DNA from: JAWXBR01 sp034440235 | GTDB taxonomy: Bacteria; Bacteroidota; Ignavibacteria; Kapaibacteriales; Kapaibacteriaceae | Assembly (NCBI GenBank): GCA_034440235.1 | Contig: JAWXBR010000005.1 | Coordinates: 84,557 to 148,556 of the forward strand | Length of the DNA: 64,000 bases | Reading direction: 5' to 3' | Shown here: one piece after another, positions 35,846 to 43,188 of the stretch | Layout of the letters: every line of letters begins with the position of its first letter | How positions within the stretch are numbered: position 1 is the first letter of the stretch | Translations under genes and position numbers: made by a program | Notes under the pieces: generated by a model | Databases searched by the model: none | What the model saw: only the letters and a program-made list of their open reading frames with translations | What the model was told of the DNA's origin: nothing

Positions 35846-37008
35846 TATCTGCCCTGCCCTACCAAAGACGATGAAGCCGAAGAAGGCGATGTTTTCGATA
35901 CCGACGTAGAACCTGCAAAACGATAGAGTCTGTTAGCGTTGAAGAGTGTAATGGTATTCAACATGAGTAGAAGAACACCACCCATAACATGCAGCGTTGT
36001 GACAATCTCATTCCGGGCCATGAGCACAATCATTGCCCCTAACGCTATCTGCAATAAAACAACAACCGATGCCATCGATGTGGTGCCGATAAGTTGCTTT
36101 AGTTCTGTGCGATGTTTCAACACAACAACCCATTGCACAACAACAAGCAATGCAACGATGTACGCTACAGTCCTGTGCGTAAAATGGATGACAACCTGCG
36201 CGTATTGAAAGAGGTCTGAGCTTGGTAAGAAGCCTTCTTCGCTCCATTGCGGGAATGACGTGCTAACGCCCCAAGCGTCTGTGTGACGTGTGAGTGCGCC
36301 GAGGAAGAACTGTACAAACGTTAATCCCCATGTAGCAAGTATGAGCAGCTTGATGTCGCGTCCGGCATGCACAGAGGCACGTCCGGCAGTGCGCCATGTG
36401 CGTGACGACAACATTGCAATGCCAATAACAATCAAGAAAAACACCTCGGCAAGCATGCCATGTGTTGTAGAGGTCCAGTCAGGCAGATTATTCCTCACGG
36501 TATATCCACCAAAACACGCCTGCAGACATACCAGCGGAAACGCTGCTTGTGCGAACCAGTGAATGCGTTCGCCATTGCGTTTACGCATTGCTACGACAAC
36601 TGCGAAAACAGTGCACGCAGTAAGCAATACCATCACCACTTCAAGAAAACCCGCTGGCATTGCATGCAGGTTCACAAGCGATGATGCTACTACGAGAAAG
36701 ATGAGGGCGTCGGCGATGAGGATGCTGCGACTCGGACGTCGGTCTTTCGGAAGTGCGCGATAACTAACAACAAGCAGCAGAACAGTAACCGCACCCACTA
36801 ATGATGCAAATAACCGATGTCCGTGCTCCCAGAATTTGTCGCCCTGCATAAACCACTGCGATGGCGCATAGGTTAACATGGCAGCACCGTTCGATGTTGG
36901 CCAGTCTTGAAATGCCATACCTGAATGTGTCGTATTAACGTGTCCGCCCCATACAATGAGGCCGAACGTCAATACGCACAATGCAACGGCTATGCGGTGT
37001 ACGGTCAT
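35845..37008 (-). CDS. ctaA: heme A synthase (COX15/CtaA)
   Basis: Oxidises heme O to heme A. The ATG at 37008 overlaps the cox1 stop (TAATG), giving 387 residues and eight helices. Family motifs are WGGHVNTTHSGMAFQDWPTS (GG-x-T-S-G equivalents), FWEHGHRLFASLVG with the first His pair, THGMLAEVFF, GALTRHTDAW, HFTHRTVAYIVALLVV and TTLHVMGGVLLL. The four conserved His around helices 2, 4, 6 and 8 are all present. The C terminus is a Ser-rich tail not found in the core family. Confidence 0.93.
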   Translation of the reverse strand: MTVHRIAVALCVLTFGLIVWGGHVNTTHSGMAFQDWPTSNGAAMLTYAPSQWFMQGDKFWEHGHRLFASLVGAVTVLLLVVSYRALPKDRRPSRSILIADALIFLVVASSLVNLHAMPAGFLEVVMVLLTACTVFAVVVAMRKRNGERIHWFAQAAFPLVCLQACFGGYTVRNNLPDWTSTTHGMLAEVFFLIVIGIAMLSSRTWRTAGRASVHAGRDIKLLILATWGLTFVQFFLGALTRHTDAWGVSTSFPQWSEEGFLPSSDLFQYAQVVIHFTHRTVAYIVALLVVVQWVVVLKHRTELKQLIGTTSMASVVVLLQIALGAMIVLMARNEIVTTLHVMGGVLLLMLNTITLFNANRLYRFAGSTSVSKTSPSSASSSLVGQGR

Positions 37009-38885
37009 TAATGAGAACCGTATTCGGGTTTGATAGGAGTTTCTTCGAGAGCAATTGTGTGATGGTGCACCGAAATCGACTTGCCCGGTTCCCACTGAGG
37101 CCAGTAGTCGAGCTCGCGTCCAAGTACACCAAACTCGTACGGTCCGCGGTACACAATAATGTCACGATCGAAATTGCCGTGTCCGGGATGTGCCGGTGCA
37201 GCCCACTCAAGCGTGTTTGCACGCCATGGATTGCGAGGAGCTTTTTTGCCCCATTTCATCGACCAGATAATATTGCCAACCAGAATAAGCTGCGAGAACC
37301 CGAGCACCAATGCAGAGATTGTAATAAACTCGTTTATACCCTGCAAGTGTTTAAGGAAGTCGTAGATGTTTGGGTCGTATACACGACGCATGTGTCCGGC
37401 AACTCCAAGCACGTGCATCGGGAAGAACGTGAAGTTAAACGCAAGGAATGTCCAGAAGAAATGTCGACGTCCCCACGTTTCATTCAACATCTTGCCATAC
37501 ATCTTCGGGAACCAGTAGTAAATACCGGCAAAAATTCCGAAGAGCGATCCACCAAACAGTACGTAGTGGATGTGAGCAACAATGAAGTATGTGTCGTGTA
37601 TGAAGATGTCGACAGGAGCCGAGGCCATGAAGATACCCGACAAGCCCCCTATAATAAACATCGATACAAAGGCAAGGGCATTGAGCATCGCCGACGTAAA
37701 TCGGATGTTGCCCCGCCAGAGAGTACCGAGCCAGTTGAAGACTTTAATCGACGATGGGACTGCGATAACGATCGTCGAGAGCATGAACGTAGTGCCGAGA
37801 AGCGGGTTCATGCCGGACATAAACATGTGGTGTCCCCAGACCATGAAGCCAAGGCCTGCAATTGCTGCAATAGCAAAAATCATGGCCTTGTAACCGTAGA
37901 TCGGTTTGCGCGCGAATGTGGCCATAACGTCACTGACAATGCCCATAAGGGGCAGAATCATGATGTACACTGCAGGGTGCGAGTAGAACCAGAATACGTG
38001 CTGGAATAGCACAGGCTGTCCGGCTCCGTACTGCGATGCGTGTCGCGCCTGCGTAACGAGGTTGTCTGGTAGGAAGAAACTTGTGTGGAAGAAGTTGTCC
38101 ATGAACAGCATGGCAAGTCCGCTTGCAAGCACTGGCGTACCCAGTGTAATCATAATAGCCGTAATGAACAATGCCCACACCGTTAGGGGCATGTCGAACA
38201 TCTTCATGCCTTTTGCGCGCTTGTTAATGATCGTGGAGATGTAGTTCACAGCACCCATGATCGAAGAAAAGCCCACAAGGAAGAGAGAGATTAACCAAAG
38301 TGTTTGTCCGGTAATTGTCATACCCGGCACCGATGTATTGGCCGATAACGGCGGATAACTTGTCCAGCCCGCGGCCGCATACCCCGTTTCTGTGAAAAAG
38401 CCGGACATCATTATTAGACCAGCTGGAGGCAAGAGCCAGAACGACCACATATTCAGTCGCGGCAGCGCCATATCGTCGGTACCAATCATGAGCGGAATGC
38501 AGAAGTTTCCGAACATCCCCGCTGCAAGTGGAATGATCACGAAAAAGATCATGATCGTACCGTGCATCGAAAGTAGCTGCACGAAAAATTCGGGTGTGAT
38601 AACGCCGCTGCCGGGTTGTGTCACCCACGTTGAAGGCAGAATACTGCCGATAATCGGGATTGGCTCGCCTGGATACGCAAGCTGCCAGCGAATAAACAGT
38701 GCAAATGCTCCACCGACGAACAGGAACGTAAGCGCAAGAATCATGAACTGCTTCGCGATAACCTTATGGTCTGTCGAGAAGACATACTTCCGAAACCACG
38801 GCAGTTCGTGGTGTGCATGATCGTGCCCGTTCTCGTGAGCAGCGTGCTCGACGTGTCCGTGCTGTTCTATGCTAGTTGTGCTCAT
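37008..38885 (-). CDS. ctaD: cytochrome c oxidase subunit I (A2-type heme-copper oxidase)
   Basis: A 625-residue catalytic subunit, 12 or more helices. Helix VI reads FWFYSHPAVYIMILPLMG: the CuB His and cross-linked Tyr are present, and the YSHP form with no Glu marks the A2 subclass, whose D-channel ends in Tyr-Ser instead of Glu. Other hallmarks are LLSMHGTIMIFFVI (low-spin heme His), VWGHHMFMSGMNP (CuB His pair) and FIVAHIHYVLFGGSLF (heme ligands). The ATG at 38885 begins a His-rich tail of about 35 residues (HGHVEHAAHENGHDHAHHE). Terminal proton-pumping reduction of O2. Confidence 0.95.
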   Translation of the reverse strand: MSTTSIEQHGHVEHAAHENGHDHAHHELPWFRKYVFSTDHKVIAKQFMILALTFLFVGGAFALFIRWQLAYPGEPIPIIGSILPSTWVTQPGSGVITPEFFVQLLSMHGTIMIFFVIIPLAAGMFGNFCIPLMIGTDDMALPRLNMWSFWLLPPAGLIMMSGFFTETGYAAAGWTSYPPLSANTSVPGMTITGQTLWLISLFLVGFSSIMGAVNYISTIINKRAKGMKMFDMPLTVWALFITAIMITLGTPVLASGLAMLFMDNFFHTSFFLPDNLVTQARHASQYGAGQPVLFQHVFWFYSHPAVYIMILPLMGIVSDVMATFARKPIYGYKAMIFAIAAIAGLGFMVWGHHMFMSGMNPLLGTTFMLSTIVIAVPSSIKVFNWLGTLWRGNIRFTSAMLNALAFVSMFIIGGLSGIFMASAPVDIFIHDTYFIVAHIHYVLFGGSLFGIFAGIYYWFPKMYGKMLNETWGRRHFFWTFLAFNFTFFPMHVLGVAGHMRRVYDPNIYDFLKHLQGINEFITISALVLGFSQLILVGNIIWSMKWGKKAPRNPWRANTLEWAAPAHPGHGNFDRDIIVYRGPYEFGVLGRELDYWPQWEPGKSISVHHHTIALEETPIKPEYGSH

Positions 38886-38910
38886 AAGAATTCCAGTTGC
38901 CGATTGGATA

Positions 38911-39801
38911 TCAATGTTTAGCAGCGTTGCTTGTTGAAGGCGCTGCAGTTTGTGTAGCCGCCGCGCTGGTCGTATCCGATGTTGGAGCATCGGCAGCAGG
39001 AGCGGTCGTTGCCTGACCGTTCAATACAATCATCTCAGCATTTTTCTTGTCGAGCCATGCGTCGTACCCAGTTCTACTAAGCACTTCGTATTCAGCTCTC
39101 ATTGCATAATGACCACCTCCACACAACTCCGCACATGCGAGCTCGAACTTCCCTGTCTTAAAGCAATTGAACCAGATGTTCATCCATGTGCCAGGAATAA
39201 CGTCTTGTTTTACGCGAGCATGGGGAAGAAAAAACGAGTGTAGGACGTCGAGGGTAGAGCCGCGGACAACAACATTCGCGTTGACCGGGAACTTGAATTG
39301 ATTTTCCATTACGAAGTCATCCTTGCCCGCTGGATCGACAGAATCACGTCCGAACGGGTTGGTGGCTGACATCATCTCACGTGCAGTGCGGTCGTTGTAC
39401 GCGTTGCGTCCAAACTTTCCGTCAGCACCCGGATACATGAAATACCATCCGAATTGTTTGCCCATCACAACAATCTCTACATCGGCCACAGGCACTTTCT
39501 TTGCGTATTTCGTGGTTTCCCACATGCTGTCTGACCAAAGTCCAATACCCACGAAAAGTATCGTTGGCAGAATTGTCCACGTGATTTCTACAATGTTGTT
39601 GCCGTGGTAATTATAGCCCCTTCTGTCTGGACGGTAGCGGTATTTGACCAGGAACCACAGCATAATGCCGAACGTGAGGACGAAAATCGCAACGCTTAGC
39701 CAGTATATCACAGCAAACATCCAGTCCAGCTCGGCGCCGTACGTAGAAATGTTTTCGGGAAACCACGCCAGCATGTCAAGGATATGCAGAACGTCACTCA
39801 T
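38911..39801 (-). CDS. ctaC: cytochrome c oxidase subunit II
   Basis: A 296-residue protein with two N-terminal helices and a periplasmic cupredoxin domain. The CuA site is complete: CAELCGGGHYAM holds both Cys, the Glu, the His and the Met, with the other His in VLHSFFLPHARVKQD. Also IVEITWTILPTILFVGIG and the electron-entry GKQFGWYFMYPG. The last 35 residues are Ala/Thr/Ser-rich and unstructured. No heme-c domain is fused; the separate cytochrome c next door (39833) may take that role. AGGAG eight bases upstream supports the start. Confidence 0.95.
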   Translation of the reverse strand: MSDVLHILDMLAWFPENISTYGAELDWMFAVIYWLSVAIFVLTFGIMLWFLVKYRYRPDRRGYNYHGNNIVEITWTILPTILFVGIGLWSDSMWETTKYAKKVPVADVEIVVMGKQFGWYFMYPGADGKFGRNAYNDRTAREMMSATNPFGRDSVDPAGKDDFVMENQFKFPVNANVVVRGSTLDVLHSFFLPHARVKQDVIPGTWMNIWFNCFKTGKFELACAELCGGGHYAMRAEYEVLSRTGYDAWLDKKNAEMIVLNGQATTAPAADAPTSDTTSAAATQTAAPSTSNAAKH

Positions 39802-39832
39802 GTAGTCGTACTCCTAGCTTGATTTCGATTTA

Positions 39833-40381
39833 TTAGGGTTGCAGTACTTCGGCTTCTGTGAAAGGGGCTACCCTGGCTGTTGTTTTCTCGCGTTCAGCTT
39901 TTACGTCGTCTGCCGACACTGCAGCGCCTGCATTTCCAAACGAGGAGCGGACATATGTAAGCACGTCAGCAATTTCGGCGTCCGACAACTGGTCTTTCCA
40001 GGCGGCCATCTGGCCATTGATGGAAACGCCATTACGGACAATGGGACCCTTTAAGCCGTGCAGAACAATACGTACAGCCACGTTGGCATCTCCAATGGCG
40101 AGCGCCGATCCAGCAAGAGGTGGGATGTTATTTCCCGGCACACCCTTGCCGTTACCGAGGTGGCAGGCTGCACAAATACGTCCGTAAACGGCCTTGCCAG
40201 GTCCACCAGCCGCAACATCACCAGCAGCAGGTTTCGGCGTTGGGTCGTTAAATACGGGCGGATCTTCCATTGATGTGAACAGACCTCCGACGTTGCAACC
40301 AGCAACGAGCACAGCAACAGACAGGATGGCACCTAGGCGCGCAGCAATTCCCCAAGATTTCGAAAGGCGCGTAATCTGCAT
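39833..40381 (-). CDS. lipoprotein cytochrome c, first gene of the respiratory operon
   Basis: A 182-residue monoheme cytochrome. The signal ends VLVAGC with lipidated Cys29, then a Pro-rich linker (EDPPVFNDPTPKPAA) and heme site CAACH (70-74). The Met ligand is probably in INGQMAAWKDQLSDAEIADV, and SDAEIADVLTYVRSSFG is the class I C-terminal helix. It is the likely electron donor between ACIII (ActE) and CuA of subunit II. It starts 90 bases after the galE-like gene, with its own promoter element. Confidence 0.9.
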   Translation of the reverse strand: MQITRLSKSWGIAARLGAILSVAVLVAGCNVGGLFTSMEDPPVFNDPTPKPAAGDVAAGGPGKAVYGRICAACHLGNGKGVPGNNIPPLAGSALAIGDANVAVRIVLHGLKGPIVRNGVSINGQMAAWKDQLSDAEIADVLTYVRSSFGNAGAAVSADDVKAEREKTTARVAPFTEAEVLQP

Positions 40382-40421
40382 GCGGACGGGTCCTTACAAG
40401 AGATGAAATCGTCGAAGCCAT

Positions 40422-40452
40422 CAAAAATACGAGAGGCGCGGCACGTGTGAAA
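40422..40452 (-). promoter_or_regulatory. probable promoter of the respiratory operon
   Basis: TATTTTTG (40429-40422, minus strand) fits TAnnTTTG. The -33 position has TTT rather than TTG, 20 bases up. The start would be near 40415, about 34 bases before the cytochrome c ATG. Confidence 0.45.
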
Positions 40453-40471
40453 GTGGCCGGCTCACTTAACC

Positions 40472-41398
40472 TTACCGAGGCTGCTTCCTGAACCACTCTA
40501 CAGTTTCACGAATACCGTCAGCCAGATCAATTTCCGGCGCCCATCCGGTGGCATTTTTTAGCTTCTGGAATGAGGCAACGCCTTGAGGTGGATCACCTGC
40601 TTTTGACGGACCTCGTTCGATTGGCGTAGGCACTTCTTCAAGAGATTTCTGCATTTCTGCCACAAGATTGTTCACACTGGTTTCGGTCCCCGTACAAACA
40701 TTAAATGTGCCTTCAAGACCTGCCAGAAATACCAACAAGTTTGCCCGTGAAACATCGGCGACATGCACATAATCGCGACGCTGCTCTCCGTCCCCATTTA
40801 TAGTTGCGGATTTTCCGGAAAGCCAACGCTCAAGAACAATTCCAATAACACCAGCTTCGCCGAATGGGTTCTGCCGAGGGCCGTAAACATTGGTATAGCG
40901 TAGACTAACACACTTCATGGTTCCTAAAGCAGAGTAGTATTCTGCATACAGTTCCATAGAGCGTTTTGCGACGCCATAAGGCGAAATCGGACGCTCCTTG
41001 GTGGCTTCCGTAGCAGGATATACGTCTGCAATTCCGTATACACCACCTGCACTCGAGGCAAGTGTAACGTGTCGCACACCAGTGCGATACGCCGCGTCAA
41101 GAACTCGAATCGAACCGAGAATGTTGTTCTCTGCATCATAAAGAGGTTTATGAACGCTTGTACGCAGTTCTATCTGTCCTGCGTGATGACTAACAGCGTC
41201 AAACTTTTCTTTCTCGAACAACGCATCGAGTGCATCGGTCGTGACGTCGATACGTTCGGTTCTGGCACCATCTGGAATGTTCGCTTCCTTGCCACAAGAA
41301 AAGTTGTCAACAATAACCACATCGTGTCCCTCGGCCAGAAATAACTCCGCCAAATTCGAGCCGATGAATCCCGCTCCTCCCGTTACACAGATTTTCAT
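40472..41398 (-). CDS. NAD-dependent sugar epimerase/dehydratase (GalE-like)
   Basis: A 308-residue extended short-chain dehydrogenase. GGAGFIGSNLAELF (7-20) binds NAD, followed by a catalytic YGVAKRSMELYAEYY (Y-x3-K) and the preceding SSAGGVYG. LRYTNVYGPRQNPFGEAG and GDGEQRRDYVHVADV are typical of UDP-glucose 4-epimerase relatives and UDP-glucuronate epimerases. Exact substrate cannot be set from sequence; nucleotide-sugar supply for surface polysaccharide is a fair guess. The start overlaps the purD stop by four bases. Confidence 0.85.
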   Translation of the reverse strand: MKICVTGGAGFIGSNLAELFLAEGHDVVIVDNFSCGKEANIPDGARTERIDVTTDALDALFEKEKFDAVSHHAGQIELRTSVHKPLYDAENNILGSIRVLDAAYRTGVRHVTLASSAGGVYGIADVYPATEATKERPISPYGVAKRSMELYAEYYSALGTMKCVSLRYTNVYGPRQNPFGEAGVIGIVLERWLSGKSATINGDGEQRRDYVHVADVSRANLLVFLAGLEGTFNVCTGTETSVNNLVAEMQKSLEEVPTPIERGPSKAGDPPQGVASFQKLKNATGWAPEIDLADGIRETVEWFRKQPR

Positions 41399-42732
41399 GC
41401 CGTTACCTTGAACGCTCGTGCAGCGATATCGCGCCGATACGTTTTCCCTTCAAAGTGAATGTGGTTGCACGCCTCATAAGCACGTGCACGTGCGCCCGAA
41501 AGTGACGTATCTACAGCCGTGACGGCAACTACTCGCCCACCGTTGGTTACCAACGAACCCTCGCGTTTTGCAACACCTGCGTAGTACACAGTTATGCTTT
41601 CGTCTGTCTCAGCCTCGTCTATACCAGTGATTTCGATTCCCTTTTCAAAAGCATCGGGATACCCACTCGAAGCAAGTATAACAGTGCACGCATGTTGCGC
41701 TGCAACACTGCTGATTACACTTGTATCTAGTGAACCCCTCGCGGCGGAGGCAAGTAATGCCAGAACATCACCGTCGATAATTGGCAATACCACTTGCGTT
41801 TCCGGGTCGCCAAAACGAGCATTAAATTCTACAACATTTGCGAGTGGAATCGGGTTGATGCCGCTGTTGTAGTGCTGGAGCTCTTGAATTTGTCGGACTT
41901 TGTTGAGCTCTTGTATCATGAGGCCAACAAAAAGGCATCCAACAAAAGGATGTCCTTCCGCACGCATGCCATCGATGAGCGGACGAATAATCGAATCTTC
42001 AACGAACCCTAAAACTTCTGGCGTTACGATTGGTGCAGGAGCATACGCTCCCATACCGCCCGTATTCTTTCCGGTATCACCATCACAAATGCGTTTATGG
42101 TCTTGTGCTGGTGCTAGCGTAATGAAGGTTGTGCCATCGCTTATAGCGAACACACTAGCTTCTTCGCCATGCAAGAATTGTTCGACAACGATCGATGCTC
42201 CTGCAGAACCAAAGGCTCCGTCGAGAATCGACCGCACTGCTTCGATGCCCTCCTCAACTGTCTCAGCAACAACAACACCCTTGCCTGCTGCAAGGCCATC
42301 GGCCTTGACAACAAGTGGAGCACCAAGTGAACGTACATACTCCTCTGCATCGGCGCGTTGCGCTGATGTAAAGGTTTGGTACGATGCTGTCGGAATATCG
42401 AAGCGTTGCATCGCAGCCTTAGCAAACGATTTCGAGGATTCGAGCTGGGCGGCGTATTGCGACGGACCGAATACATCAATGCCTGCGGCACGCAATGGGT
42501 CTGCGAGGCCATCTGCGAGGAACTGGTCCGGACCAATCACGACTAACGTGATAGCATTACCTATACACCACTGCACTACAGCAGCGTGATTATTCACATC
42601 GAGCTCGACAATCTCCGCCCAACGCTCTATGCCGACATTGCCTGGGGCACAATAGAGACGTTCGCATCGCTCAGACTTGCTCATTGCATGAGCAAGAGCA
42701 TCTTCACGTCCGCCCGAACCAACCAGCAGAAT
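41395..42732 (-). CDS. purD: phosphoribosylamine-glycine ligase (non-ATG start)
   Basis: Second step of de novo purine synthesis: joins glycine to phosphoribosylamine using ATP. The ATP-grasp protein is complete: LLVGSGGREDALAHAM, YCAPGNVGIERWAE, VIGPDQFLADGLADPLRAAG, VKADGLAAGKGVVVAE, DHKRICDGDTGKNTGGMGAY and FNARFGDPETQVVLP. No ATG, GTG or TTG lies near the expected start. AGGAAAG at 42744-42738 stands five bases before ATT (42732-42730), which begins two residues inside the usual start. A CTG at 42750 that overlaps the preceding stop (CTGA) is the alternative. The next ATG, 42858, lies well inside the DUF3127 gene in another frame. Confidence 0.9.
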   Translation of the reverse strand: MLLVGSGGREDALAHAMSKSERCERLYCAPGNVGIERWAEIVELDVNNHAAVVQWCIGNAITLVVIGPDQFLADGLADPLRAAGIDVFGPSQYAAQLESSKSFAKAAMQRFDIPTASYQTFTSAQRADAEEYVRSLGAPLVVKADGLAAGKGVVVAETVEEGIEAVRSILDGAFGSAGASIVVEQFLHGEEASVFAISDGTTFITLAPAQDHKRICDGDTGKNTGGMGAYAPAPIVTPEVLGFVEDSIIRPLIDGMRAEGHPFVGCLFVGLMIQELNKVRQIQELQHYNSGINPIPLANVVEFNARFGDPETQVVLPIIDGDVLALLASAARGSLDTSVISSVAAQHACTVILASSGYPDAFEKGIEITGIDEAETDESITVYYAGVAKREGSLVTNGGRVVAVTAVDTSLSGARARAYEACNHIHFEGKTYRRDIAARAFKVTA

Positions 42733-42744
42733 ATGTTCTTTCCT
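42730..42744 (-). promoter_or_regulatory. ribosome binding site and ATT start of purD
   Basis: AGGAAAG (42744-42738) followed at five bases by ATT. ATT starts are rare (infC is the known example), so initiation here may be weak or coupled to termination of the upstream DUF3127 gene, whose TGA is at 42749-42747. Confidence 0.5.
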
Positions 42745-42746
42745 AC

Positions 42747-43124
42747 TCAGAACGGCACGTCGTCGAAGTCTGAAGAATTTGCTGTCGACTTTGCAGCCGG
42801 AATCTGCGAGTAATCTGTTCCTGCCGATGCATTGCCTTGTGTGCCTTCGAGACGCCATGCTTCGAGATTGGTGAAGTACATGGTTTGTCCTTCTTTGTTC
42901 TGGAACGGACGTCCCCTCAGGTTGAACAGCACCTTAATCTCTTGTCCGACCTTGTAGCTGTCGAGCAATGCCGTACGGTCCTGCGTCAGTTGAAACTTGA
43001 TATGCTGCGGATACTGTCCGTCCTGCATCTCAATAACAAACTCGCGTTTCTTGAACGTGTCTTTTACCTGTTGTGTCTCGAACACTGCGTGCAGTGTACC
43101 GACAGCTTCGAATGAGTTAGCCAT
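42747..43124 (-). CDS. DUF3127 protein with SSB-like acidic tail
   Basis: A 125-residue protein. GTLHAVFETQQVKDTFKKRE and FVIEMQDGQYPQHIKFQLTQ match DUF3127, a small Bacteroidota family with an OB-like fold, then LDSYKVGQEIKVLFNLRGRP. The C terminus SSDFDDVPF has the acidic-hydrophobic tip of single-strand DNA-binding proteins that recruits partner proteins. The start at 43124 follows AAAGG. It lies between alaS and purD. A DNA- or RNA-binding role is inferred from fold and tip only. Confidence 0.82.
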   Translation of the reverse strand: MANSFEAVGTLHAVFETQQVKDTFKKREFVIEMQDGQYPQHIKFQLTQDRTALLDSYKVGQEIKVLFNLRGRPFQNKEGQTMYFTNLEAWRLEGTQGNASAGTDYSQIPAAKSTANSSDFDDVPF

Positions 43125-43188
43125 AGCAACCTTTCTTATGAATTGAGTTTCGTTTTTGTTGGAATGATCTAGGACTTGTCGGAACGAC

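Noticed and set aside
36981..38009. 342-codon plus-strand frame opposite cox1/ctaA
   Set aside because: It is antisense to highly conserved membrane-protein genes and its translation has no membrane segments or domains. Treated as a shadow.
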